Assembly (NCBI GenBank): GCA_963777435.1
Contig: CAVZQT010000003.1
Location: forward strand, 2,299,287-2,363,286
Origin: AP-15 sp963777435
GTDB lineage: Bacteria; Pseudomonadota; Alphaproteobacteria; ATCC43930; CGMCC-115725
Length of the DNA: 64,000 nt
Direction of reading: 5' to 3'
Part shown: piece by piece, positions 10,062 to 18,659 of the stretch
Layout: each line of letters opens with the position of its first letter
Position numbering within the stretch: the first letter of the stretch is position 1
The notes under the pieces: model-generated
Databases searched by the model: none
Told to the model about the DNA's origin: nothing
What the model saw: only the letters and a program-made list of their open reading frames with translations
Position numbers and translations under genes: made by a program

Positions 10062-11438
10062 ATGTGCAGCGCCGCCACGGCGCATCCGACAACCCTGACA
10101 GGCGGCGTCCCCGGTAACGGCATGTCTTGGATGACCAGCGACAGCATCGGCGGACGAACGTCCTTATCCGATTGGACGCTCCGCACCGCGCGCGATGTCC
10201 TCAACGGCCGTCGGCGCGGGTGGCGTGGCTATCTGGCATTTGCCGGCCCGGCACTGGTAGCCTCGATCGCTTACATGGACCCGGGCAATTTCGCGACGAA
10301 TATCGAGGCCGGCGCGAAGTATGGATACCGGCTGCTTTGGGTAGTGCTGCTCGCGAATGTGATCGCGATGCTGTTTCAGGCGCTCTCCGCCAAGCTCGGC
10401 ATTGTCACCGGCCAAAATCTTGCGGAGCTCTGCCGCGCGCAGCTGCCGCGCCCGGTCGCGCTGGCGATGTGGGTAGTCAGCGAGATCGCGGCGATGGCAA
10501 CTGACCTCGCCGAATTTCTCGGCGGCGCCATCGGACTGTCCTTGTTGTTCAAAATACCACTGCTGCCAGGGATGATCGTCACCGCGATCGTTGTCTATGG
10601 CCTGCTGCAGTTTCAGAGAAACGGCTTCCGGCCGATCGAACTTCTGATCGGCAGCTTGGTGGCAACCATCGGAGTTTGCTATCTCATCGAGCTCTTTCTA
10701 GTGCCGATCGAGTGGCCTTCTGTGGCGTTCCATTCGGTGGTGCCGCAACTTGGCGGGCCCGAGGCGCTGGCGCTCGCGGTCGGCATTATCGGCGCAACCG
10801 TGATGCCGCACGCCGTCTATCTCCATTCCGGATTGACGCAAGCACGCATCCCGCCCCGCAGCCTGAGTGAAACGCGCCAGATCGTTCGGGCTTCTAACCG
10901 GGAGGTGGTGGTCGCGTTGGCGCTCGCCGGGCTCGTCAACATGGCGATGGTGATCATGGCAGCCGGCGCGTTTCACGCCGGGCACAGCGACGTAGCGGAG
11001 ATTGCAACAGCTTATCACACTTTGGCGCCGCTGTTCGGCCCGGCTGCGGCTGGCCTGTTCCTCGTAGCACTCCTCGCCTCCGGGGTCTCGAGTTCGGCCG
11101 TCGGGACGATGGCCGGGCAAATGATCATGCAGGGGTTTGTCGGCTTCACGATCCCGGTTTGGGTCCGACGGCTGGTGACCATGCTGCCGGCAATCGTCGT
11201 TGTCGCCCTTGGCGTCAATGCAACCTGGGCACTGGTGATGAGCCAAATCGTGCTGAGCATCGCCTTGCCGCTGCCGATGATCGCATTGCTGATGTTCACG
11301 CGACGCCCCGACATTATGGGTCCCTTCGCGAACGGCCGCCGAATGCAGGCTGCCGCCCTAACCGGCGCTGGTGTCGTCCTGGTGCTTAACTTGCTGCTGA
11401 TTGGCTTGGCATTTGGCGTCCCGATGCCTGGCGCCTGA
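10062..11438 (+). CDS. mntH: Nramp-family divalent metal transporter (MntH-like)
   Basis: A 458-residue inner-membrane H+/Mn2+ (or Fe2+) symporter with about eleven membrane helices. The two metal-site signatures of the family are present: DPGN in helix 1 (AYMDPGNFATN) and MPHAVYLHS in helix 6. Both are needed for manganese coordination in characterised MntH proteins. The start is uncertain: ATG codons at 10062, 10122 and 10131 all precede the first helix, and none has a strong ribosome site. No MntR or Fur box was identified upstream. It stands alone, with the downstream TauD-like gene 80 bp away in the same direction. Confidence 0.93.
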   Translation: MCSAATAHPTTLTGGVPGNGMSWMTSDSIGGRTSLSDWTLRTARDVLNGRRRGWRGYLAFAGPALVASIAYMDPGNFATNIEAGAKYGYRLLWVVLLANVIAMLFQALSAKLGIVTGQNLAELCRAQLPRPVALAMWVVSEIAAMATDLAEFLGGAIGLSLLFKIPLLPGMIVTAIVVYGLLQFQRNGFRPIELLIGSLVATIGVCYLIELFLVPIEWPSVAFHSVVPQLGGPEALALAVGIIGATVMPHAVYLHSGLTQARIPPRSLSETRQIVRASNREVVVALALAGLVNMAMVIMAAGAFHAGHSDVAEIATAYHTLAPLFGPAAAGLFLVALLASGVSSSAVGTMAGQMIMQGFVGFTIPVWVRRLVTMLPAIVVVALGVNATWALVMSQIVLSIALPLPMIALLMFTRRPDIMGPFANGRRMQAAALTGAGVVLVLNLLLIGLAFGVPMPGA

Positions 11439-11517
11439 CGGACCGGTCTCGATCCACGAGGTTGCGAAATGGCGGGGAAGGCTGCATCCTCCGCCAGACG
11501 CAGGTTTTGGAGAAGCC

Positions 11518-12495
11518 ATGCCCGAATTGTCCGTTCCGAACCGGCCAATCGAGGGGCCAAGCGCCTGGGTGCGGGCCCATGTGCGCCCCGAGGATTGGCG
11601 CGTCGAACTCTCGGCCGGCTGTCTCGATGAAATCCGTCGCGTGGTTGATGAATTGCGGGCTTATCCGCTTCCGACCGTCGTCCTTAGCCCGCGGGATTTC
11701 GCGATGACCGCCTGTCAGGCGGCAATGGCGCGGGCGCGCGCAATGCTGAAATCAGGCGTGCGGTTTGCGATCGTCGACCGGTTGCCGGTCAATGAAATGA
11801 CCACAAGCGAGGCGACGGCGATCTATTGGCTGCTGTCGAGCATGATCGCCCGACCGGTCGCGCAAAAGCTCGACGGGACTCTAATCTACGATGTGCTCGA
11901 TACCGGACAGGAGGCGCTGCCGGGTTCCGGGGTGCGTCCCGACAAAACCAACATCGAGATCCGCTTTCATATCGACAACGCCTACAACGACACCCCGCCG
12001 GAATACGTTGGGTTACTCTGCCTTCGCCAGGCGATGAGCGGCGGACACAGCCGGGTCATCAGCTTTCACACGGCTCACAATCAGATGCTGATGCGCTGCC
12101 CCGAGCGGCTGGAGCGGCTCTACGAGCCGTTTTGGTTCGACCGCCAGCGCGAATTCCATGCGGGCGAAAGCCCGATCTTTGCTGCACCGGTGTTCGAGAA
12201 CGATGCCGAGCTCAAAGCGCGGTTCAGCGTCCACCAAATCAACAGCGGTTATGCCCTGAGGGGCGAGTCGGTGGATCCGGCCGGAAAAGCTTCGTTAGCC
12301 GCGATGCTCGACATCTTTGAGGACGAGGCGCTGTCGATTGATTTCGACCTCGAGCCCGGGCAGATGCAGTTCGTCGACAATCGCGCGCTAGGACACAGCC
12401 GCACCGCCTTCGACGATTACCCAGACCCGGAGAACAAACGTCACCTCGTCCGGCTGTGGCTGCGCGACCACGGCCGGCGCGCCTATCCGGGGTAA
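11518..12495 (+). CDS. TauD-like 2-oxoglutarate-dependent dioxygenase
   Basis: A 325-residue member of the TauD/TfdA clan, distinct from the one at 6046. Iron ligands are readable as the HxD of RFHIDNAYND and the distal His of RALGHSRTAF, with the Arg of KRHLVRLWLRD as the likely 2-oxoglutarate ligand. The long N-terminal helical part (CLDEIRRVVDELR, a full LSPRDF segment) is typical of the asparagine-oxygenase/clavaminate-like subgroup. The substrate is unknown. The ATG at 11518 follows GGAG; an earlier start would overlap mntH and adds unrelated sequence. Confidence 0.87.
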   Translation: MPELSVPNRPIEGPSAWVRAHVRPEDWRVELSAGCLDEIRRVVDELRAYPLPTVVLSPRDFAMTACQAAMARARAMLKSGVRFAIVDRLPVNEMTTSEATAIYWLLSSMIARPVAQKLDGTLIYDVLDTGQEALPGSGVRPDKTNIEIRFHIDNAYNDTPPEYVGLLCLRQAMSGGHSRVISFHTAHNQMLMRCPERLERLYEPFWFDRQREFHAGESPIFAAPVFENDAELKARFSVHQINSGYALRGESVDPAGKASLAAMLDIFEDEALSIDFDLEPGQMQFVDNRALGHSRTAFDDYPDPENKRHLVRLWLRDHGRRAYPG

Positions 12496-12509
12496 TTCAC
12501 CAAGCCGCA

Positions 12510-13649
12510 TCAACGCGGGCGTCTGGCGATATAGCCCGCGCTCCGCATCTCGATTAAGCGCGACACCGTCCGCTGGAATTCGAAGGTTCCATCGCCGGCG
12601 ACGTAGATTTCCGCGGGCGGCGCCTCGGCCGAAACGATCAGCAGTGCGCGCGCCTCGTAGAGCGTGTCGATCAGGATATTGAACCGGCGCGCCTCGTTGC
12701 GCTGATCAGGCGCCAGGCGCGGGATACCCTCAATGATGATCGCGGCAAAGCGCTCGGCGATCGCTAGATAGTCGGGTGCGCCCAGTGGCTTCGCGCAGAG
12801 ATCGGCAAAGCCAAACCACGCCACATTGCGGGCCGCGCGGGGGATGGTAAATTGCCGGCCCTTGATAATCAGGCTTATGCGACCGCCCGGCTCGCCATCG
12901 GTCAACTCGGCGAAGGCGGTCTCCAATGCGTCGCGAGCGTCCTGGTCCAAGGGCGTGTGATAGACCGACTTGCCGACCAGCCGAGCCAGGCGATAGTCGC
13001 GGCCGCTGTCGAGTTCGAGCACATAGAGCTGCTGTTTCAGCAGCTCGATAAACGGCAAAAACCGATCGCGATGCAGCCCGTGCTCATAGAGTTGGTCGGG
13101 GGCTCGGTTCGAGGTCGCGACCACGACCACGCCTCGATCGAACAATGCCGTAAACAGGCGGTCGAGGATCATCGCGTCGGCGATATTGTCGACCTGGAAT
13201 TCGTCGAAGCACAAAAGCGTGGCCTCTCGCGCGATGTCTGTCGCGACCTTCGCGATCGGCTCACGGGTTCCGTCCCGCCTTTCTTGTTCGATGCGGTCGT
13301 GGATTTCGAGCATGAAGGCGTGGAAATGCACCCGCCGCTTGCGCTCGACAGGTGCCGTCGCAAAGAAAAGATCCATCAGCATCGATTTGCCGCGTCCAAC
13401 CGGACCGCAGAGATAAAGGCCCATCGGCGCATGCGCGGACGGGTCCTCGCCGAGTCCGAAACGCGCGAGCCAACCGCGAAACCCGTGCTCTGGATGGTAG
13501 TCAAGCAGGGCACGATGCAAGCTTTGCAGCCGCTCGATCGCCAGCTGCTGCGCGGGATCGGGCGCTAATCGCCCTTGCTGGCGCAACGCGCGATAGGCCA
13601 CCATTGGCTCTTGCGGCGAAGGCGCTCCGCCCGCGTCGGGCGGCGTCAT
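12510..13649 (-). CDS. zapE: Cell division protein ZapE / AFG1-like ATPase
   Basis: A 379-residue P-loop ATPase of the AFG1/ZapE family, which in Escherichia coli modulates FtsZ rings and in mitochondria aids degradation of complex IV subunits. Walker A GPVGRGKS is at residues 82-89, Walker B LLCFDEFQ follows, and TSNRAPDQLYEHGLHRDRFLPFI is the family signature. The length is normal. It is transcribed toward the TauD-like gene, with 14 bp between stops. The assignment rests on strong family motifs. Confidence 0.94.
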   Translation of the reverse strand: MTPPDAGGAPSPQEPMVAYRALRQQGRLAPDPAQQLAIERLQSLHRALLDYHPEHGFRGWLARFGLGEDPSAHAPMGLYLCGPVGRGKSMLMDLFFATAPVERKRRVHFHAFMLEIHDRIEQERRDGTREPIAKVATDIAREATLLCFDEFQVDNIADAMILDRLFTALFDRGVVVVATSNRAPDQLYEHGLHRDRFLPFIELLKQQLYVLELDSGRDYRLARLVGKSVYHTPLDQDARDALETAFAELTDGEPGGRISLIIKGRQFTIPRAARNVAWFGFADLCAKPLGAPDYLAIAERFAAIIIEGIPRLAPDQRNEARRFNILIDTLYEARALLIVSAEAPPAEIYVAGDGTFEFQRTVSRLIEMRSAGYIARRPR

Positions 13650-13775
13650 CTAAAGTCAACAAGGGGCATGGGCGAAAGACAAGTTCGGCACAGACATCGG
13701 CGTTGCGGATGGCGGCCCGGCGGTCTACTTCACGGCGGGTTGTTGCGCAACCGCGCTAATAGCGGAGACCGAACA

Positions 13776-13982
13776 ATGGATGAAGACCGTTTCAATTTGG
13801 AAGTCCGGCAATTCCTCAAGGTTGTTGGCGTGACTTCGCAACGCGAGATCGAAAAGGCGGTGCGCGACGCTCTGACTCAGGGCGGGCTTGTCGATGGTGC
13901 CGTATTGACACCGCGCATCACTCTGACCATCCCCGAAATCGGGCTTGAACATGTCGTCGAGGGAGAAATCAACGTCGCCTGA
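13776..13982 (+). CDS. DUF6494 family small protein
   Basis: A 68-residue acidic protein beginning MDEDRFNLEVRQFLKVVGV, followed by TSQREIEKAVRDAL and a C-terminal beta-rich ITLTIPEIGLEHVVEGEI. I recognise this pattern as DUF6494, a conserved small cytoplasmic protein of alphaproteobacteria with no known function. The ATG at 13776 has GGAG 9 nt upstream. It lies divergently from zapE and just before the LexA-controlled rmuC promoter. Confidence 0.82.
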   Translation: MDEDRFNLEVRQFLKVVGVTSQREIEKAVRDALTQGGLVDGAVLTPRITLTIPEIGLEHVVEGEINVA

Positions 13983-14050
13983 CCCACAATCGCAACAGGC
14001 GGTCTGGGCATGACTTACAGCGAAATCTCCGCTGCGCAATCAGCCGTCGG

Positions 14051-14100
14051 GAACACTAAGCGAACATAAATTGACGTGCACCGATGTTCCAAGTATGTTC
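14051..14100 (+). promoter_or_regulatory. SOS promoter of rmuC: two LexA boxes over a sigma-70 promoter
   Basis: Two perfect alphaproteobacterial LexA-type direct repeats are present: GAAC-N7-GAAC at 14051-14065 (the reverse-strand form) and GTTC-N7-GTTC at 14086-14100. Between and under them is a promoter: TTGACG (14071-14076), 17 nt, TATGTT (14094-14099). The second LexA box covers the -10. The predicted start near 14106 leaves a short leader before the rmuC ATG at 14135. LexA binding is inferred from the family consensus. Confidence 0.8.
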
Positions 14101-14134
14101 GCTGCTCGCGGAACACGCGAGATGGCGAGCACAA

Positions 14135-15613
14135 ATGGACGCTTTATATCTGTCCTTGATCATTGCTGCGGTTGCTGGCGGCGCAGGTGTGGCATGGCTG
14201 GTCCTGTCCGCCAAACTGCGCGCCGCAGCCGCTGAGGCAAGGCTGCTGCGCGATCATATTCTCAAGACCGAGGATGATCTCAAAGCAGCGCGGCACGAAG
14301 CGAATCTGTGGCGTACCCAGGCGGAGAATGACTCGAAGAACCGAGCCGTGGCGGAAGCATCGGCATTACGCGTCGATAGTCTCGAAGCCGAATGCGCCGG
14401 CTTGCGAAATCGTTTGATGGATTTGAACGCGGCGCTTGCCGGTTACCAGGCAAAGCAAACCGAACAAGAGGAAGCGCACCGCGAGAAGCTGGAAGCGGTG
14501 TCCTCGATTCGTCAAGAAATCGAAACCAGCCTCAAGAACATCACCAGCGAGAGCCTCCGCGGCAATCAGGCCAGCTTCCTCGAACTGGCAAACGAGGTGT
14601 TCACCAAACACAAGCAGGGAGCATCAGCGGAATTAAATTCCCTGGTCTTGCCGATTCGTGAGACGCTCCAAGCCTATCAGCAAAATCTCACGGAACTCGA
14701 AAGAGAACGGGTCCAGAGCAAAGGCGCGCTTTCTGCCGAGATCAGAACTATCGTCGATATCGGCACTTCCGTCCGTAATGAGACATCGAAACTCGTGAAC
14801 GCGCTGCGTGCTTCGCCCAAGACACGCGGCCGATGGGGCGAAAATACCCTTCGCAATGTGCTGGAACTCGCCGGTCTCACTCAATACGCCGATTTCGTCA
14901 CAGAGCAGAGCTACCTACAAGACGGGGCGCTTTCGCGCCCGGACGTCGTGATTCGCTTGCCGGGTGGTCACAGCATTGTCGTAGACGCAAAAGCATCAAT
15001 GACCGCTTACTTAGACGCGATCGATGCGACCGAAGAAGCCGAACGGGAACGTCACCTTTTGCTGCACGCGCAGCAACTTCGTTCCCAGGTTAAGCTTCTT
15101 GCTGGAAAGGCTTACTGGGAGGCGCTAACCCAAACCCCGGATTTTGTCGTCATGTTCGTCCCCGGTGAGAACTTTTACTCCGCGGCGGTCGAGCGCGATC
15201 CCGAGTTGTTTGAGTTTGCGTTCAAGCAACACGTTATCATCGCTACTCCGGTGACCCTTATCGGGCTCGCGCGAGTCATTGCATATAACTGGCGACAGGA
15301 GAAAGTCGCCGAAAACGCCGCCAAAGTTCATCAAATGGGGCGGGAGTTATACAAGCGGCTCACGACAATGGGTAGTCACATCTGCGGACTAGGCGCCAGC
15401 CTAACTTCGAGTATTCGCAAATATAACGACTTCATTGGAAGCCTGGAAAGTTCGGTGATGCCTCAAGCGAGGCGGTTCAGTGAGTTGGAGGTCGAGGGAA
15501 CCGCCACTGAGATACCTCCTCTCATGACGGTTGACCTAGGACTCAGGCAGTTGCGGCCAGACCGGGACATCTCGCTGTTAACACTTAGTCCGGCCCAGGA
15601 AGCCGCCGAATAG
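14135..15613 (+). CDS. rmuC: DNA recombination protein RmuC
   Basis: A 492-residue membrane-anchored protein of the RmuC family, linked genetically to limiting recombination at inverted repeats. It has an N-terminal transmembrane helix (LSLIIAAVAGGAGVAWLVLS), a coiled coil to about residue 200, and a nuclease-like core with GRWGENTLRNVLELAGL, the restriction-endonuclease-fold strand PDVVIRLPGGHSIVVDAKA (Asp and Lys of a PD-(D/E)xK-type site), and the IIATPVTLIGLARVIAYNWRQEK signature. The ATG at 14135 is chosen because an upstream ATG at 14084 lies inside the promoter. The LexA boxes indicate DNA-damage induction. Confidence 0.94.
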   Translation: MDALYLSLIIAAVAGGAGVAWLVLSAKLRAAAAEARLLRDHILKTEDDLKAARHEANLWRTQAENDSKNRAVAEASALRVDSLEAECAGLRNRLMDLNAALAGYQAKQTEQEEAHREKLEAVSSIRQEIETSLKNITSESLRGNQASFLELANEVFTKHKQGASAELNSLVLPIRETLQAYQQNLTELERERVQSKGALSAEIRTIVDIGTSVRNETSKLVNALRASPKTRGRWGENTLRNVLELAGLTQYADFVTEQSYLQDGALSRPDVVIRLPGGHSIVVDAKASMTAYLDAIDATEEAERERHLLLHAQQLRSQVKLLAGKAYWEALTQTPDFVVMFVPGENFYSAAVERDPELFEFAFKQHVIIATPVTLIGLARVIAYNWRQEKVAENAAKVHQMGRELYKRLTTMGSHICGLGASLTSSIRKYNDFIGSLESSVMPQARRFSELEVEGTATEIPPLMTVDLGLRQLRPDRDISLLTLSPAQEAAE

Positions 15614-15653
15614 GCACGCTCACCTCGAGAGGCGGTCCCGGCCGCATAAGAGT

Positions 15654-16013
15654 TTATTTTGCGGCGGTCACCATTATTTCGACCAACACCTCGGGGCGCG
15701 CCATCTCGGCCTTGACGCAAGCGCGCGCCGGCGGGTTTTCGGGATCGACCCAAGCGTTCCACACGGAGTTCATATCGGCGAACAGCGCCATGTCCCTGAT
15801 CCACAGATTCGCCGACAGCAGGTTCGATTTGCTGGTCCCGGCCTGCGACAGATACAAGTCGATTTTATCGAGGATCTGCTTGGTCTGGCCCTTGATGTCC
15901 TGCGTGGTATCGCCGGCGGTCAGCCCGGCGAGATAGACGGTGTCGCCGCGCACCACAGCACGGCTCATGCGCGGTCCCGGCGGCTGGGTCGTATCGATTC
16001 GGCGGATATCCAT
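15654..16013 (-). CDS. RidA/YjgF/UK114 family protein
   Basis: A 119-residue homotrimeric RidA-type protein; the family hydrolyses reactive enamine/imine intermediates from PLP enzymes or acts in related deaminations. Visible features are RGDTVYLAGLTAGD, the QTKQILDKIDLYLSQAG helix, and the C-terminal PARACVKAEMARPEVLVEIMVTA, with the conserved Arg that binds the substrate carboxylate. It follows the cupin gene by 36 nt on the same strand, so the two probably form a two-gene operon acting on the same metabolite. Confidence 0.92.
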   Translation of the reverse strand: MDIRRIDTTQPPGPRMSRAVVRGDTVYLAGLTAGDTTQDIKGQTKQILDKIDLYLSQAGTSKSNLLSANLWIRDMALFADMNSVWNAWVDPENPPARACVKAEMARPEVLVEIMVTAAK

Positions 16014-16049
16014 AATCTTCCCCTTATCGCTGCTTGGGTTGGCGGGATG

Positions 16050-16439
16050 TCAGCCGGCCGCAGCCGGCGGTTCGCGGTAGTTGACGATCCGCTTGTCGGC
16101 GGTATGGATGCCGAAAGTGACAAGCAGCCGGTCGCCAATAGTGCGAAAGCTGTGCACACGATTGGCCGGCAGCGCAATCGTCACGCCGGGCTCCATCTTG
16201 ATCATCTGGTCCTCGCCATCGACCCATGCTTCCCCCTCGCCTTCGAGCACGGTCAGCATCTCGACATAGGGGTGCGAATGCGGCCGCGTCTCATAGCCTG
16301 GGGGCGAGGTTTGAATCCCGGTTCGCACCGGCACCCCGACGCCGTTGTCGTCGCCGATCACCGGGCAGTAGCCGGCGCCACCTGGGAAGGTGACACTCGG
16401 CCGCTCGTCATGGCGGATCAGGATCGGCATCTCGCTCAT
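16050..16439 (-). CDS. Cupin-domain protein
   Basis: A 129-residue single-domain cupin. Metal-site residues appear in motif 1 (PHSHPYVEMLTVLEGEGEAW: two His and one Glu) and motif 2 (PANRVHSFRTIGD with a third His). Cupins of this size can be isomerases, dioxygenases or sugar-binding proteins, and the partner RidA gene suggests amino-acid or amine catabolism. The ATG at 16439 has GAGG 6-7 nt upstream; a longer reading frame to 16514 overlaps the divergent membrane-protein gene and is not needed. Confidence 0.85.
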   Translation of the reverse strand: MSEMPILIRHDERPSVTFPGGAGYCPVIGDDNGVGVPVRTGIQTSPPGYETRPHSHPYVEMLTVLEGEGEAWVDGEDQMIKMEPGVTIALPANRVHSFRTIGDRLLVTFGIHTADKRIVNYREPPAAAG

Positions 16440-16504
16440 TTGCGCCTCGCGACGGCAGTTCGACCGAACAACTCTAGCACGCGGGATTGGGGTAATACAC
16501 GCTG

Positions 16505-17779
16505 ATGCCGCCAATCCAACTCGCCGAACGGTTGGCCCTGCTCCTGGCGCTCGCCTCCTTTCTCGGCCTCGCCTTCGAGGAAGTCTACAAGCGCGACGAG
16601 CCTGAGGTCCCCGGCGGGGTACGAACCTTCCCGTTGCTCGCGCTTGCCGGCGCGCTGCTTTACCTCGTCGAGCCCACGCATGCGTTCGCTTTCTGTGCCG
16701 GGCTTGCTGCCTTGGGGGCGTGGCTGTTCGTCTTTTTACGGATCGAATTACCCCAGCCCGGGACCGGGCGGACTATGGTCGTCCCGGCGGCGAACCTCGT
16801 TGTCTATGCTCTCGGTCCGACTGTCCTGACGCAGCCGCCTTGGGTTGCGATCGGCGCGACCGTCGCGGCGGTGCTATTGATCGGCTGGCGCGAGCGCATG
16901 CACGGCTTTGTCCGGCTCATACCGCAGGACGAGATCCTGACCGCCGGCAAATTCCTGATCCTCGCGGGCATTATTTTGCCGCTCCTCCCCGATACGAGGC
17001 TGATTGCCGCAGCACCGCTCACGCCCTACCGCATTTGGCTCGCGGTGGTGGCGATTTCAGGCCTGTCCTATCTGAGCTACCTGGTCCAGCGTTACCTTCC
17101 GGTCGAAGACGCGGCGGCCGGTGGCCGGGCCCTGTTGCCGGCTCTGCTCGGCGGCGCCTATTCCTCGACAGCCACCACCGTCGTGCTCGCTCGGCGTCAG
17201 CGCGAAGCATCGGCGCCGAGAGCCGAACTCTCCGCCGGCATCGTTGCGGCGACGACAGTCATGTATTTGCGGCTGGCGATTGTCGTTGGGTTGTTCAGCC
17301 TACCGTTAGCTGCGAGCCTGATGCCGGCGCTTTTCCTACTGTTTGTCATCGCCGGGCTGTTTGCCTGGCGGGAATGGCGCCGCGCCGATCGCGGCCCGGC
17401 CCCGCATCTCGCGATCCCGGCCGCAAACCCACTGCAGTTGACGACCGCGCTGGTGTTTGCAGCCATCTTTGTCGTGATCTCGTTGGCGACGGTCTGGGTC
17501 GAAAGGACATTCGGCCACGCCGGCATCTTCACGCTCGCCGCCATTGTCGGGGCCAGCGACATCGACCCGTTCGTCCTCAATCTCGCCCAGGGCGGCGTGC
17601 CGGGAATGAGCCTTTCCGCCGCGGCGGTTGCGATATTGATCGCGGTCTCCGCTAACAACCTTGCCAAGGCCGGCTATGCAGTCGCGTTCGGCGGGTTCGC
17701 ACAAATGCGGCGTCCCGCCCTGATGCTCGTCATCCTCGCCGTGCTCGGCCTTGTCGTTGCCGCAGCCTATATCGCTTAA
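16505..17779 (+). CDS. MgtC/SapB N-terminal and DUF4010 integral membrane protein
   Basis: A 424-residue inner-membrane protein with about twelve hydrophobic segments. The N-terminal third (LALLLALASFLGLAFE, GGVRTFPLLALAGAL, WRERMHGFVRLIPQDEI) matches MgtC/SapB-like domains. The remainder (LPALLGGAYSSTATTVVLARR, IVGASDIDPFVLNLAQGG, ISANNLAKAGYAVAFGG-like) is the DUF4010 region. The function of this combination is unproven; a transport or ion-homeostasis role is inferred. It is divergent from the cupin gene, and its stop codon shares bases with the tadA stop on the other strand. Confidence 0.88.
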   Translation: MPPIQLAERLALLLALASFLGLAFEEVYKRDEPEVPGGVRTFPLLALAGALLYLVEPTHAFAFCAGLAALGAWLFVFLRIELPQPGTGRTMVVPAANLVVYALGPTVLTQPPWVAIGATVAAVLLIGWRERMHGFVRLIPQDEILTAGKFLILAGIILPLLPDTRLIAAAPLTPYRIWLAVVAISGLSYLSYLVQRYLPVEDAAAGGRALLPALLGGAYSSTATTVVLARRQREASAPRAELSAGIVAATTVMYLRLAIVVGLFSLPLAASLMPALFLLFVIAGLFAWREWRRADRGPAPHLAIPAANPLQLTTALVFAAIFVVISLATVWVERTFGHAGIFTLAAIVGASDIDPFVLNLAQGGVPGMSLSAAAVAILIAVSANNLAKAGYAVAFGGFAQMRRPALMLVILAVLGLVVAAAYIA

Positions 17780-18237
17780 CCGGACTTGCGCCTCTCCTGG
17801 AAGAAGTTTTGGAGCAGGGCGGCGGCGCGGCGCTCCTCGATACCGCCGTAAACTTCCGGCCGATGGTGGATCGTCGGCTGGTCGAATAGGTGCGGGCCGT
17901 GGTCGACAGCACCGCCCTTCGGGTCCGAGGCGCCGAAATAGAGCCGTCTGATACGGGCGAGCGCGATTGCGGCGGCACACATCGCGCAAGGTTCGAGGGT
18001 GACCCACAGATCGCATTGAGGGAGCCGCGCTGCACCGAGCTTGGCGGCCCCAGCGCGCAATACCAGCATTTCGGCGTGTGCGGTCGGATCGTGATCGTGC
18101 TCGACGCGGTTGCCGGCGGCGGCAATCACCTTCCCGCCATCGTCGACCAGCACCGCGCCGACCGGCACCTCGCCGCGCGCCGCGGCCGCCTCGGCTTCGG
18201 CCAATGCGAAAAGCATTGGCGAGTTGCACCCGCTCAT
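17776..18237 (-). CDS. tadA: tRNA-specific adenosine deaminase TadA
   Basis: A 153-residue zinc deaminase converting A34 to inosine in tRNA-Arg(ACG), which is needed to read CGN codons. The zinc and catalytic motifs are clear: HAE at 54-56 (His ligand and proton-shuttling Glu) and PCAMC with Cys84 and Cys87. VDHGPHLFDQPTIHHRPEV fits the TadA substrate loop. The ATG overlaps the thioesterase stop as ATGA, indicating translational coupling. The TAA at the 3' end overlaps the stop of the convergent DUF4010 gene. Confidence 0.95.
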   Translation of the reverse strand: MSGCNSPMLFALAEAEAAAARGEVPVGAVLVDDGGKVIAAAGNRVEHDHDPTAHAEMLVLRAGAAKLGAARLPQCDLWVTLEPCAMCAAAIALARIRRLYFGASDPKGGAVDHGPHLFDQPTIHHRPEVYGGIEERRAAALLQNFFQERRKSG

Positions 18238-18629
18238 CCCAGGTGCCGGCGCCGGATCGGCTCTGGAATGGCAATCGGCCGCCGCGTCGAGAGCCGCATA
18301 AACAGCCCTTCCTGCTCGGCCTCGACATGGACCGCGCCGGCGACAGTGAATTCAGCGGCCAACCGCCAGCGCACCCGGCCGAGCCCGGCAACGCGCACCC
18401 GCCCTAACAACTTGTCGGCGATCGTCACCGGCCGGCGATAGGCGATGCGCGTCGCGGTCAGGATTGGAGCCACGTCGTCCGCCAGTGCCTGGACCAGCGG
18501 ATAGGCCTGATCCATCAGCCCAAGCCGCAGATCCTCTAGCCAACGGATGAACACGATATTGCTGACGATGCCAGCGAAGTCTATGTCGTAAGTCTGGACG
18601 CGCAGCGGCAGTTCGTAGAATTCGTCCAT
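18234..18629 (-). CDS. Acyl-CoA thioesterase, 4HBT/YbgC-like hotdog fold
   Basis: A 131-residue hotdog-fold protein. The segment LRVQTYDIDFAGIVSNIVFIRWLEDLR carries the Asp and the Asn-rich turn of 4-hydroxybenzoyl-CoA-thioesterase-type enzymes. It also has an IAYRRPVTIADKLLGRVRV strand and a C-terminal VHVEAEQEGLFMRLST. It probably hydrolyses short acyl- or aroyl-CoA esters. The start at 18629 gives the family length; a much longer upstream frame is antisense to the GATase gene. It is the first gene of a coupled pair with tadA and diverges from the GATase gene over 30 bp. Confidence 0.87.
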   Translation of the reverse strand: MDEFYELPLRVQTYDIDFAGIVSNIVFIRWLEDLRLGLMDQAYPLVQALADDVAPILTATRIAYRRPVTIADKLLGRVRVAGLGRVRWRLAAEFTVAGAVHVEAEQEGLFMRLSTRRPIAIPEPIRRRHLG

Positions 18630-18659
18630 CGGCTCACACTTGAATAAATCGGACCCAGC

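Noticed and set aside
14084..14134. Upstream ATG start for rmuC
   Set aside because: It lies inside the LexA-covered promoter, upstream of the predicted transcription start.
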